Origin: Lucinisca nassula
Taxonomy: Eukaryota > Mollusca > Bivalvia > Lucinida > Lucinidae
Assembly (NCBI GenBank): GCA_963580285.1
Contig: OY757021.1
Span: 96,273,221-96,337,220, forward strand
Length of the DNA: 64,000 bases
Direction of reading: 5' to 3'
The position numbers were made by a program, and so were the translations under genes. This document shows, in pieces, positions 10,963-22,396 of this stretch. Numbering within the stretch: position 1 is the first letter of the stretch; the number at the start of each line of letters is the position of its first letter. The notes beneath the pieces were generated by a model. It did no database searches. It saw only the letters and a program-made list of their open reading frames with translations, and was not told the origin of the DNA.

Positions 10963-12580
10963 TGTTTAAAGAATGGATATTTTAGACTCTTTTTTAGCAA
11001 TAGATTGTTGCCTGTTTGATGGTTTACCGCTAATCCCGCTGTTTATTGTTCCAAATTATCTCACTTTAAGATTTGATGACCAGTGTACATGTAAGTGATA
11101 CCAATTAAACCATTAGGTGTGAAAGGTTACCTGATCAGTGTTATCATGTGCATATGCGGCCAGTCTGATCGTCGAGTGTCTAAACTTTCCGAGAAATGAA
11201 ACCTTGTGGACAATAAACTCAGATCAGACTGTACAGAACTTCCAGCTGATCTGAGTCTTTTCTGTGCGCGCATACGCATTCAGTGCATTTCTCGGAAAGC
11301 ATTTCTGATGTCACCACCATATGACATCCTAGCTCATTAACTACCGTCTTTGTCGGACATATATTACAACAGGTTAAACTGCTTCCTGCACTCACGAAAA
11401 AAAAATTTTCTTTTAACGTAAGATCAGCCTGTACATCGAGCTCTTCGTTTGCTGCTCACTGCATATCCCAGAAGCCATACTACAACAGGTTTGAACAAAG
11501 AGCAAAGACTGATAAGACTGCGCAGGCTGATCTGTGACTTCACCTGTCGCACAGTTTTACTGTCATGTTTTCCAAACATTGGATGCGAAGACCGTGTGTG
11601 CAAACTATCGATGACGTGTTACTGAAAAACGTGCAACAAATGCACGTTCAAAATGACGGCGGGAAATTAAGCGCTGCATGACAAAAACTATATATGTGTA
11701 ACCAGCGAAGACTACGATCATCCTGCGCATCTGTGGAGGCTTAGCTTTCTGTTCATGGAGATAGTGAAAATACTTGAGAGATTGACACAAGCTGTCGGCA
11801 TTATTTATGTTTGTTGAAGCGTGCACACTTGTCTGATTATCGCTACAGGTGGTAAAACATGATTTGGATAATTTTTATTGTCACAAAAGTAATCTGAGAG
11901 GGGTCATACCGTCACGGTCTGCATACCGCAAGAAATGTGCGCCATTGTCCTTTTTTATGCGTCCGAGACATTGGTTTTATGCAGCTTGCGCTTCCGAAAA
12001 CAAATTGCATTCAAAATTTGTGGGTTCCGACCGCTTCTTAATTTTGCCTCTCTTACCGTTACATGGAAAATACCGGTTGATCACAGGAGACAACAGACGT
12101 TTTACCCTCTGGTAGTAGATTTTTTCTTATTTATTTTGTTTCCGGTGGTGGTTCTATTGGCTTGCATGAACGGTCTTGAATGTGCTAAGTACTGGAGATT
12201 TTGGATTATAATTATGGGTTACTTCAAAGCGTCGGCTTCTTCAGAAGTAGCCACGTGCCATATCCCTGACCCATTTGAACTGTAACTGGCTAATTTTTAT
12301 TGATTTTCACAGGCCACTTACCGTTAAATGACAGCTCGCGGTAATTGATAAAAAAAAAAACTTTTAAATAGCGATGCTTACGATATGCATTTTTATTCTA
12401 GGCTCACAGTTATTTAGAGACAAACACGGATGTTTTTGATGTTTTTTTTTGGCAGACGCACACCATTTTCATGCGTAAATACGACCAGATTGTCCTTCAA
12501 TGAAAGCGCTTTTTAATGAATATGTACTTAAATACTTTAACCATGAAAAATTGAAAGACCGTTTTTGCACATAAAATGTT
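10963..12580. other. Intron stretch without recognised gene
   Basis: Scattered CTGATC-type short inversions (11150-11545) recall the GATCTGGGCCTGCACTG repeats. An open frame at 11935-12285 has no recognisable domain and I do not call it a gene. Confidence 0.4.
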
Positions 12581-12800
12581 TGGAATGTTCATGATAGAAA
12601 AAATAATTAGGGTCGGCGGGAAAAAGCTAGGCACGGTCGGGTAACCGGAACCACACATATATTTTGTATTGGCCTTACATGAAAGCTTGAAAGATATATC
12701 AAAGGGTGGCGCTGACTGGGGGTATGCCTGACCCTTTCTCTAGTTTTTAAGCACTCATATTTTCCAAACCATTTGATGGATTTGGTCCATATTTGGAATG

Positions 12801-13098
12801 TGTTTGTTTGAATTGAGGTTTAACATCCATGTCAAGACTTATTTAGGTCATTTTGGAGATGTTGCTTCCAATTTTGTGGGACTTTTACCTGACATTGAGA
12901 TGAAATGACATCTCAAGCCCTACCACCCAATGAAACCAAAAGGCTTATATGCATTGGACAGTCTGACTCATTCCACTTTACCTTGGCAGGCTTAGTCCTT
13001 TGAAGCTGTTTACCAGTACTCATGTGTGGTCAGTTTCAGCTCTTCGGGAAGCAACATGCAGCCCAATTTATTTCTCCAAGCCCCAATGGGCTGGTGCA
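12801..13098 (-). repeat. SINE A, near full length
   Basis: A 17-bp duplication GGTCCATATTTGGAATG lies at 12784-12800 and 13099-13115. The body runs from the GTTTGTTTG tail to CAAGCCCCAATGGG. Confidence 0.92.
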
Positions 13099-13597
13099 GG
13101 TCCATATTTGGAATGATCATAGTTATTTTTATAAAGTTTAATCAGCAATACACCCCACCACCACACAAACACTTATGCCAATAACCTCAAAGACACTATT
13201 CCAGGTGAGATATGCTGTCCGATGACAACTGTTGTTACATGACTTTTTGGGGGTGAGGTGAGCCCCTAGATGGGGGCATCTGTGTTGTATTGACACATTT
13301 CTAGTTCTGTCAGTGCTGTTCAAACCCAGATGAAGTGTGTGCCCACCACTCTTCTCAAGTTTGTACATGTAAGTTCTGCTGATGGTATGCCTAGAAATAA
13401 CCTTATGATTTATGATTTAGAACAAAGCTGCAATAATACCAGCATTGTTACACAAAGTTTGAACAAAAATACAAGTCCCCATTAGAAATTATTGCATCCT
13501 TCACTGTTCAACAAAGTTCTGTAAGCGGTATGGTAGCTCATGAACAGGATAAGTTATTTAGTTAAAAAGTATATGCTTATTATTGAGTAAATATTAT

Positions 13598-13683
13598 AGC
13601 CGGCTGTCAGCAGACTTTTAGGTCTGGTGACAGCCGGCTGTCACTAGACCTAAAAGTCTGCTGACAGCCGGCTGTCAGCAGAC
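13598..13683. repeat. Palindrome cluster 1 (AGCCGGCT)
   Basis: Two arms of 38 bp are centred on AGCCGGCT at 13632-13639, and an extra half-unit follows. The core TGCTGACAGCCGGCTGTCAG is clearly related to the TCCTGACAACCGGTTGTCAG units at 15430 and 19040. Confidence 0.85.
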
Positions 13684-14060
13684 ACTTCCAAATAAATAAA
13701 TTATTACCAATCTTCTATTACATTTATATGAAGGATTCCACACTAACGGGTGTAATTGATAGTCATTTAAAAAGAAGCATTTTTAAATGTGTTTAAGTTC
13801 AATGTCCTGACCTTTTGGTGGCTGTTTTGTTAGATAATGTAGAGATAACAGAGACAAAATTGTGAAATTTGATCCAAATCTTTTAATTTTATAGGAATAA
13901 ACATGTTAAAAACAGTTAATTTTTTGACAAAAAAGTGGGACATTTTTTACCAGGCAAATACAATTGATCCTGATTTTGTCTTAGAGCATCTTAATTTTTC
14001 TTGTTTGATTCCATGTTGTAAAAATAAGATCGAATGAGAATCTATATGCATTAAAAGCCT

Positions 14061-14272
14061 TTTTTGTGCATTTCTATCCCATAAAAATCATTTTTAAAAC
14101 AAAGTAACATTCGTGATTTTTTCCGTCAAAAAGTATGCTCGTTCCACTGAGTGCCTACACTGTATAATACAGTGTAGGCACTCAGTGGAACGAGCATACT
14201 TTTTGACGGAAAAAAATCACGAATGTTACTTTGTTTTAAAAATGATTTTTTATGGGATAGAAATGCACAAAA
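14061..14272. repeat. Long near-perfect palindrome, about 105-bp arms
   Basis: The left arm from GTGCATTTCTATCCCATAAA to GTGCCTACACTGTAT is inverted in the right arm up to GGGATAGAAATGCAC. The centre is near 14166. Arms differ by only a few A/T-run indels. Confidence 0.93.
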
Positions 14273-15409
14273 GTATATATTGAGGATTTTTTATAAAATG
14301 CTATGCACATAAACTTAAATACTCTATTTGCTAAAAAATGTATATCGGGAAAGGTCTTTAAAGCGTACCGTTTGGGAAACAATGGCCAAAAAAAATGTGA
14401 ACAACGATTCCGTCAAATAGTCACGCCCGTAACTTGATGCCCTGATTCCAACGTTTCATAGCTTTTTACCAAGTTTGTGTCATTTTTATCACCAGTCCGC
14501 TACTGGTTGTTGTCTACATTATCAGTTTTGAGGCGCGCATCTAAAATGGAGGACCTGAAGTGAACAGGAGGTTTGTAAATTCCGTCAACGAAAATTGGTA
14601 AAATCACGATAGTTATCGAATGTAATGAGCGTTATTAGATCACAGGAGTTTTCTGAAATGCCTGGGACTATTCTAAAAACGCTGACATGTATTTGGAGAG
14701 ACAGGAGGCACGACCAGCAAGGCGAAGTTGGAATTCCAAAGGCGATTATACACTTCCAATTTTTTTTCAAATTTACCATGTGGACCAGCAACGGTTGAGA
14801 CATTTGACATAGCTGATATAGCCTACCTCCCAAAATGACAAATTTGAAGACAGTTATCCCCTAAACTACAGAACAAAGACAGACAGTGAACTTGGCTACA
14901 TTACACAAGTAACTGCTAAATGTTAAAATATGCTACAAGCTTTAATTTACTAGCAAGCGGTGAACAAGTTAAAATACAAGCCGGTAGTGTACAAATTAAA
15001 ACATACAGATTTGTTTTTGCATGCATATTTGAAGGTAAATAGACAGTTAAGTGGGTACAGATTCCACAGGAGACATTCAGTGGGAAAAGATCAGTTTTAA
15101 CAAAAAGAAAACAAGGAACCAAAATCAGATAATATTTGCAGGTCAAAAGTCATGCCTGTTAAATCACACGTGTTACAATGTCAAAGGTCACGACTGTTAT
15201 TTTTTGTTATCGCTTTATATAAAAAAAATGTTATTTTCAAATATTAGAGTTGATTTTACAACCATGGAAACTAATTAAATTAGTTTGTTTTCAAACAGTT
15301 TGTATTTTTCTTTTAAGTACTTACCATTAACAACTTTGAAACATAAAAATTGACGCTTCCAATATTTTGGATGTCAACGTACCGTACTTGAAGGTAAATG
15401 CATGGTCAC

Positions 15410-15660
15410 ACCTTATATTTAATATAATAGGAAGTGTCTCCTGACAACCGGTTGTCAGGAGCATTTTTGCTATATAAAATGCTCCTGACAACCGGTTGTC
15501 AGGAGCATTTTTGCTATCAAAAATGCTCCTGACAACCAGCAATATTTTTCCAATATAAACTTATAATATTAGTATTAGTTTAGTTACCTTTTTAGTATTT
15601 CATGGTTCTTGATATATGTTTAATGCTTTTTTGTCATTTTTTTAGTATTCAAATGAACTT
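15410..15660. repeat. Palindrome cluster 2, pairs with 18880-19150
   Basis: It holds two 24-bp palindromes CTCCTGACAACC/GGTTGTCAGGAG spaced by GCATTTTTGCTA, then a half-unit. The flanking sequence (ACACTTCC..., CCAGCAATATTTTTCCAAT, TTCTTGATA..TGTTTAAT) recurs inverted at 18880-19150. Confidence 0.85.
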
Positions 15661-15710
15661 AATTGAAGTAAATTTATGTAATTTTTGTTCAGATTTTTTT
15701 AGGTCACCAG

Positions 15711-17260
15711 AGCCAAAGGCTCCGTGGGAGCTTATAGGATAGGCAGTTGTCTGTCGTCGTCTGAAATATGTCGTCAACTGGCATCAACACTTTCAAATGA
15801 CATCTCTACTGAAGCGGGGCCTAAGCTGATTTGACCCAAATTTTATCTGTAGCATCCTTGGGCTGGGGGATTGAAAGTTTATGTTTTAAGCTCACCGTCA
15901 CATAGAGACAAGTGAGCTTTTGGGATCACATTTTGTCCATTGTCCGTGCATCCATCCATGCGTAAACACATTTCCTCCTAAACCCCTGATCAGTTTTGAC
16001 CAAACTTCACAGTAATGATCCTTAGGTGGTGCCCTTTCAAAGCTGTTCAAATGGTTCTGGTCCGTTGCACATCTAGGTCACATGAACCAAAAATAGATTT
16101 TTTTCACCGAAAACTTAAAAAAATATATATTCTTCTCTGAAACCACAAGGCTCAGGTCTTTGATATTTGGTTTGAAGCTTTAACTAGTGGACCCAAGAAT
16201 GTTCAAATTATAGTGCTGGGGCCAAAAATGCCCCTGCCCTGGGGCCCTTTGGTTTTATATGGGCTTACATGTAAATAGGGAAAATCTTTAAAAATCTTCT
16301 TCTCTGAAACCGCAAGGTCCAGGTCTTTGATATTTGGTATGAAACTTCATCTTGTGGACCTCTACCAAGGTTGTTCAAATTATAGCCCTGGGGCAAAAAA
16401 TGCTCCCGCTCCGGGGCCCTTTGGTTTTACACAGACTTGTATATATAAAGGGAAAATCTTGAAAAATCTTCTGAAACCACAAGGCCTAGGTCTTTGATAT
16501 TTGGTGTGAAATTTTATCAAGTGGACCTATATCAAGATTGTTCAAATTATAGCCCTGAGGCCAAAAATGTCCCCGCCCTGAGACCCTTTGGTTTTATATT
16601 GAGTTATATTGGGACATCTTTAAAAATCTTCTTCCCTGAAATTGCAAGGCCCATGTCTTTGATATATGGAGCTTCATCTAGTGAACCTCTACAAAGATTG
16701 TTCAAATTATAGCCCTCTGGGCCACAAATGTCCCTGCCCTGGGACCTTTTGGTTTTACATAGAGACAATCTTTGAAAATCTTCTCTGAAACCACAAGGCC
16801 CAGGTCTTTGATATTTGGTGTGAAGCTTCATCTGGTGGGCCTGTATCAAGATTGTTTAAATTATAACCCTGAGGCCAAAAATGCCCCCGCCTCAGGGCCA
16901 TTTGGTTTTACATAGGCTTATGTAGGGAATATCTTTAAAAAAAATCTTCTCTGAAACTGCAACCCCCCAGGTCTCTGATATTTGGTGTGTAGCTTCATCT
17001 AGTAGACCTTTACCAAGATTGTTCAAATTATAGCTTTGGTTGATATTTGGTATGAAGGGCTTCATCTAGTGGACCTTTACCAAGATTGTTCAAATTATAG
17101 CCTTTGTTGATATTTGGTATGAAGCTTCACCTTTTTAGACGTCCCTCAAAATTATGCACATTATAGCCCTGGGATCAATAATGGCCCTCCCCGGGACTCA
17201 CTTGTTACTCTATGAATAAGGTGAGCGATCCAGGGCCATCATGGCTGTCTTGTTTATGAA
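15711..17260 (+). repeat. Hairpin-headed tandem-array element, about 165-bp unit
   Basis: A head at 15889 (AGCTCACCGTCACATAGAG inverted to AAGTGAGCTT) precedes TTGTCCATTGTCCGTGC. About seven units follow (CTGAAACCACAAGG, GGTCTTTGATATTTGGT, CATCTAGTGGACCT, TTCAAATTATAGCCCTG). It ends AAGGTGAGCGATCCAGGGCC then GGCTGTCTTGTTT. A truncated related head is at 15711-15760. Confidence 0.75.
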
Positions 17261-17739
17261 AATCGGCTCATTAGTTTGGTTGCTATGGAAACTTATAGAT
17301 TCCATAGACTTATAATGGGGAAAATTGAAAATGGCATTTACTGCCAAGCCTCTGCATATATTTTGACAATACTTTCATAAAAATGTTCCTTAGACAATCT
17401 ATTATCTGATCTATCTACTACCCTATAAACAGGGTATGACAATGATTTTAGGCCTACTGCTCATTTTGATTGGTTGATGAAAAAAATAGAAAAAAAAATA
17501 CTTAAAAAATCATCTCCTCAAAAATCATAAGCTCTAGGAGGCAGTGACTTTATGAAAATATTCACCATAATTATTTGCCTTTACAGATTTTTTTTTTTAT
17601 GAAATTCAGCCATTTAGATAGTTACTGTGGCAACTTAGATTTTCCAGAGACTTACAATGAGGAAAATTGAAAAATAACATTTACTGTCAAACCTTTGCTG
17701 ATATTTTGCCAAACTTTCATAGAAATTTTCCTTCGGTAA

Positions 17740-18740
17740 ACTTCTCTCAGCCATATGCTTTTATGTCAACTTGGGCATTCCCGAGGTTGTGCCGGGGCCA
17801 GGTCTCACCCCCTCCACTTCATAAAATGCCATTTATCTCAGAAACCATTCAGATCCCCACCCCTTAACCATATATATTGATAATGAGAAGCACAAAGTGA
17901 CACCAACCTGGGGGTCCCCTGGGATGTGCCAGGGCCATGCCATACCCCCATCCACTTCATAAAAAGCTGAATATCCCAGAAACCTTACAGATCCTCTCCC
18001 CTAAACCATATATATTCTTGTCCCTTATGATAAGTGGCATTCAGTAACACCAACCTGGGGGTCCCCCAGGATGTGCCTGGGCCATGCCCACCCCCCTCCA
18101 CTTCATAAAAGGCCCAATATTCCAGAAACCTTACCGGCCCCTGCCCATAGGGGCTTGAAGAAATGTATGGGCTATATGATGCTTCCGCGCAGATATGAAT
18201 TCTGCCCGCACACTAGTACTTGTAAACCCCTTAGAGGATCTAAGCCTGTCCAGGAACCGCAGTGCGAGGCGGACCGTCCAGGCTAATTAACCCTATTGGC
18301 TTCATTGGGTGACCGGGCTTGAGATGTCATTTCATCTCAGTGTCCGGTTACAAAAAAGTCCCACAAAATTGGAAGCAACGTCTCTAAAATGACCTTTACA
18401 GTGATGACGGGGACGTTAAACCTCAAAACAAACTAGAAACCTTACAGATCCCCCCCCCTAAACCATATTTATTCTTGTTCTTTATGATAAGACACAATCA
18501 GTAACACCAACCTAGAGGTCACCAGGGGTGTGCCCGGGCCATGCAGCACCCCTCAACTTCACCAAAGACCATACACCTGAGAAATGACCCTAAACCATAT
18601 ATTTTTTTGTTCTTAATTATAAGACCCAATCAGTGACATCAGCATGCCGCCCTGGGGGTGCCAGGGGCCATGCCCCACCCCTTAACTTCATTAAAAGCAA
18701 TATATCTCAGAAACCGTTCATTTACCCACCCCTTAACCAT
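17740..18740 (+). repeat. Minisatellite related to 7119-7900
   Basis: Several units carry CACCAACCTGGGGGTCCC, GGGCCATGCC and CCACTTCATAAAA. A SINE A copy interrupts it at 18135-18434. Confidence 0.78.
18135..18434 (+). repeat. SINE A, full length
   Basis: The duplication AGAAACCTTAC is at 18124-18134 and 18435-18445. It starts GGCCCCTGCCCATAGGGGC and ends GTTAAACCTCAAAACAAACT. Confidence 0.92.
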
Positions 18741-18879
18741 ATAAAAAATTATATTCTCTAAAAGGGAATTGATGACATGTTTTTTCCATAGCTCTCAAGT
18801 GAAATTGACCCTATATTTAGTTGGTATTTATTTTCAGTATTAAATAAAACATTAAAACCTGTAAGTACCATATGTTTTT

Positions 18880-19150
18880 TCTCTTTAATTTTCAATCCAG
18901 TAGTTATGTTAAAATACCAGAGAAGACAAAAAATATTAAACATATTGTATCAAGAAACTAAAAATACTGTGTTAAGTATCCAAAATAATGCAAATACAGC
19001 AGGCTTTTATTGGAAAAATATTGCTGGTTGTCAGGAGCATTTTTGATAGCAAAATGCTCCTGACAACCGGTTGTCAGGAGCATTTTACACAGCAAAAATG
19101 CTCCTGACAACCGGTTGTCAGGAGACGCAGCCTATTTAATATTTATGTGA
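18880..19150. repeat. Palindrome cluster 3, inverted partner of cluster 2
   Basis: Contains the same CTCCTGACAACC/GGTTGTCAGGAG palindromes and the flank ATTGGAAAAATATTGCTGG. It is the reverse complement of 15410-15660. Confidence 0.85.
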
Positions 19151-19414
19151 AAAGATAACCTAGATCAAGGTTCTGAAGCAGTTTCATGGTGAATCTTACA
19201 GAAATAATCTTCAAATCAGTCTTATTTTGTTTGACATGTCACGGCTGTTACTTTTGTATGCAATGTCTTTTCCTCCAAATTTACATAAAACTTCATCTTC
19301 AGTTATCTTTTTAATGACATTGCTGCAAAATATGAACATTAATCAACAAGGTATGGTATATTTTACCACTAAAAACTTATTTTTAATTTGGAGGTGCTTT
19401 GTCCCATTTTTTTA

Positions 19415-20190
19415 CCCCTTAGTGTGGAATCCTTCATATACATTTTTTTTAAATCTCCCCTAAGACATTGTCATTAAAAAAACTTTTTTTTTTTTTATTT
19501 TTTTTTTTACATACAGGTGAATGGTGCATTTTTTAAATTCTTTTTACTTTTATTATATTTTTACTTCATATATATATTTCTCACTAACTTTTCCAGATTA
19601 ATGCTGAGGCTTAGACAATATTAATGATTGTAAATTACAAACACTACACAGTTATTATCAGTGGATTGTGTAGTAATATTATGCCCTTGATAAGTTAACC
19701 TGTCAATATCTGAAGAAATGCAAATACAGATAAGAGATGTTCAGAGGGATTTACATGTGTCCCAGTTTGTAAAGTAAACCAGGAATGCAATAATTCATTT
19801 TATACATTGACTCATTGTTTACTAAAGTAATTAATGGACATGTGCAAGCTGGATGTAGCTCATCATGTCACTTTAAGGGTATAAATACACTTTCAGGAGA
19901 GGTAACTCTTCAAAATATTTGTCTTCCTTATCTACTCTTATTATTGTAAGAATAGACCCCCTTTACAGAGACAGAGGCTATAGGAAAGCATATATTGGAA
20001 GTTTAGTCGGTTGATGAGGTAATCCTCTTGCAACTGCATTTCTCATGTTATCTAACTGTCGCAGTCAGTGTGAAAACTGAAAACATGCAATATTAACCCA
20101 ATACATTATACTGGTGGACTCTAGTCTGTTGGACAAGTCCATCTGTCATTATAAAACGTTTTGTTTTATTCTATTTTTGACAGAAAATTC
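19415..20190. other. AT-rich intron with an inverted match to 13728
   Basis: TTAGTGTGGAATCCTTCATA at 19421-19440 is the inversion of 13729-13750. The rest is T-rich, with nothing recognised up to a GATCTTGGCCTGCACTG repeat fragment at 20200-20310. Confidence 0.5.
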
Positions 20191-20339
20191 TGTTAGCAAA
20201 TAGTGAAGGCCCTGATCAGTCTGTGTGGCATCTGATCTTGGCCTGCACTGCCAAGGTACCCATTTAGGGGTTTCCTGCATACAATACTCAATAGGTTAAA
20301 GCTGTAATAAAAGTCATAATAACTATATAACAAGAGACC

Positions 20340-20465
20340 TGCTTGAAATATCGTTCCTCAAACACCAAGTCTTCAAAAACATAGATTGTGCATACTCGTT
20401 AGAACCACCTCATTGAGGAGGTTCCAACGAGCACCCACAATCTATATTTGGACCAGCATTAAGAA
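20340..20465. repeat. Hairpin MITE (ACTCGTTAGAACC family)
   Basis: AGATTGTGCATACTCGTTAG and AACCACCTC are inverted to GAGGAGGTTCCAACGAGCA. Sister copies are at 38686, 46125 and 61080-61300. Confidence 0.75.
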
Positions 20466-20982
20466 AAACACTGGTGTGTTATCGTAATGCACTAGTCATT
20501 TGTAACCACTGCCCCCCCCCCCCCACCTGCGGGGATAGGCCGGGGATAGCGGGGCTAATGTGCGGGGTATTTACCCTCTGTGTTCCCCCGCAGTGCCCGG
20601 TTAATGTTGGGGTTTTGATATTATGCAAATATACCTCGAGTGGAATGAACTATTATAAACAATGTTTTCATTGCTCTTAAAGGAACTCCTTTTTGATTTT
20701 TCTTTGCCTTCACTGGAGCTGGTGTTGTGCCGTGTGGCGGCCGTAAAACGTCTCCCCGTACATCAACCATAGTGCAGTTTATATTTTACTTTTGGTCCTT
20801 TGAGATCAGCGTGAATATTCTGAGAAATCAGAAATAAATTATTGGTTTCGACTCATATTCTAGACAGGTTTTTAATTATTTGGACCCCATTTTGATTTAT
20901 ATCAGTCTTTGATTCGACTGCCTATTCGAAATTCGCAAAATTGCAGTATGTTTCCTCTGGCTTTCTTTGCCGGATCATTACA

Positions 20983-21028
20983 GGGTCACTGATGAGGCTT
21001 TATTAGCCGAAACTACGTAGTATGACCC
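20983..21028 (+). ncRNA. Type-I hammerhead ribozyme, complete core (copy 1)
   Basis: Helix I GGGTCA (20983-20988), core CTGATGA (20989-20995), helix II GGCT/AGCC with a five-base loop (20996-21008), core GAAA (21009-21012), helix III CT/AG with ACGT loop (21013-21020), cleavage after TA (21021-21022), helix I TGACCC (21023-21028) perfectly complementary to GGGTCA. The triplet is GUA, permitted by the NUH rule. Confidence 0.9.
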
Positions 21029-21365
21029 ATCTTCTTTCTTCTGAATGTTTTCATTGCTCTTAAAGGAACTCCTTTTTGATTTTTCTTTGCCTTCACTGGA
21101 GCTGGTGTTGTGCCGTGTGGCGGCCGTAAAACGTCTCCCCGTACATCAACCATAGTGCAGTTTATATTTTACTTTTGGTCCTTTGAGATCAGCGTGAATA
21201 TTCTGAGAAATCAGAAATAAATTATTGGTTTAGACTCATATTCTAGACAGGTTTTTAATTATTTGGACCCCATTTTGATTTATATCAGTCTTTGATTCGA
21301 CTGCCTATTCGAAATTCGCAAAATTGCAGTATGTTTCCTCTGGCTTTCTTTGCCGGATCATTACA

Positions 21366-21411
21366 GGGTCACTGATGAGGCTTTATTAGCCGAAACTACG
21401 TAGTATGACCC
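21366..21411 (+). ncRNA. Type-I hammerhead ribozyme, complete core (copy 2)
   Basis: Identical to the copy at 20983. Predicted cleavage after 21405 would release a 383-nt unit RNA from a transcript of both copies. Confidence 0.9.
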
Positions 21412-21655
21412 ATCTTCTTTCTTCTGAATGTTTTCATTGCTCTTAAAGGAACTCCTTTTTGATTTTTCTTTGACCTACTTCAAGTCCCCCGCAGTGCAGG
21501 GCTGTGATAAGTGAAAAGTCATTGTCCCCGCTATCCCCGTTGGTGGGGGGGGGGGGGGGGGGGGCAGTGGTTACAAATGACTGGTGCATTTATATAATGG
21601 AATTAGAATCTCAATTTTGAGACTATATTTGACATCAACTCTGATCAATACTTAC

Positions 21656-22396
21656 TTTGCACATTACATCTTCATCAACATCTTGTTCTGGCTCTGCCCA
21701 GTCTACGGCAATCTGATGACCCCACAGCTGGATTCGACCTGGAATCAATTTTCTTCTGGCCATTGCTGCAGTTCTGTGACTTTCATATTCTACAAATGCA
21801 AACCCCCTGTTTTTTGACTTGTCCATTGCACTTGGATAAACAATCACATCTAGCACACCATCTGTCACTTTTTTCATCTCTGACATAATCTCTTCTTTGG
21901 TTTTTGTTTTAGGAATGCCTCCCACAAAAAGTCTACAATTGTCAACACTTGGACACACCCCCAACAGTCGTCCTTTTCTAATCTCAAAGTTGTTCATTTC
22001 TTTGACCGCTTTCTGAGCATCTTGTTTATTTGAAAACATGACAAATGCATATCCGCGATTGCTGCCACTGAAATCCATCATCAAACGAAGTTCATATATC
22101 TTACCTATCTTTTCAAAAGCAGGAACCAGTTCATCTTCATAACAGTCACGAGGAATCTTACCCACAAAAATTTCACAGCCTCTGGGAGGGGGAGGACCCT
22201 CCCACTTCGGCGGAGGACCTCCATATTTTCTCTGTCCGTTTTCTTGAATCATTGAGTATCCAGTTCTCTCCATAAGTGTAAGTAATGCCTTTTCATTTGG
22301 AGCACCTGCAACTCCTTGCGAATGGCTCTCCATGTTTTCAGCACGCGTTTGTGTCATATCTAACTCATATCTTCGACACGATAGCAGACGGCTCAT
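21656..22396 (-). CDS. RBM47-like: RBM47-like RNA-binding protein, first coding exon (RRM1 and RRM2)
   Basis: This exon encodes 247 codons in phase 0. Residues 28-70 form the conserved N-terminal block ([28 protein letters not shown]). RRM1 follows with RNP2 IFVGKI at 76-81 and RNP1 RGYAFVMF at 114-121. RRM2 has RNP2 LFVGGI at 156-161 and RNP1 NRGFAFVEY at 196-204. The tail contains [14 protein letters not shown], a family hallmark. The donor is AAA|GTAAGT, GT at 21655-21654. The wording is closer to RBM47 than to RBM46 or A1CF as I remember them. Vertebrate members bind AU-rich mRNA and support C-to-U editing or mRNA stability; that role is not shown here. The start is uncertain: in-frame ATGs occur at 22486, 22450, 22396, 22357 and 22333, with no stop between them. 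I chose 22396 as a compromise. The downstream exons are at 6749-6929 and 3283-3383. Confidence 0.93.

Larger units (their letters stand above)
9394..12677. mobile_element. 3.3-kb element with inverted termini (AGGCCAA ends)
   Basis: The left end TTAGGCCAAAACAAACTATA and following TGTGTGGTTCC are inverted at 12640-12677 (GGAACCACACATATAT...TTGGCCTTA). The inversion covers about 60 bp with decay. I see no transposase. It contains a hammerhead repeat, a GATA microsatellite and a SINE fragment. Confidence 0.6.
20661..21473 (+). mobile_element. Retrozyme-like tandem repeat, 383-bp unit (2.1 copies)
   Basis: AATGTTTTCATTGCTCTTAA starts at 20661, 21044 and 21427, exactly 383 apart. The two full units are almost identical. 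Each contains one complete hammerhead (20983-21028, 21366-21411). There is no ORF. Outer junctions are at GGAATGAACTATTATAAAC and ACCTACTTCAAGTCC, with no clear target duplication. It could instead be the pseudo-LTR remnant of a Penelope-like element, which also carries hammerheads. Confidence 0.85.
20487..21589. mobile_element. TIR element hosting the retrozyme dimer
   Basis: AATGCACTAGTCATTTGTAA then CCACTGCCCCCC on the left is inverted on the right (GGGCAGTGGTTACAAATGAC...GTGCAT). The ends run into long C/G homopolymers (20513-20524, 21543-21564). The GC-rich subterminal part GGGGATAGCGGGG is inverted as CCCCGCTATCCCC. The hammerhead repeats fill its centre. Confidence 0.7.

Noticed and set aside
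11935..12285. 116-aa open frame with a hydrophobic middle
   Set aside because: No recognisable domain, no splice or start context, and it lies inside an inverted-repeat element in an intron.
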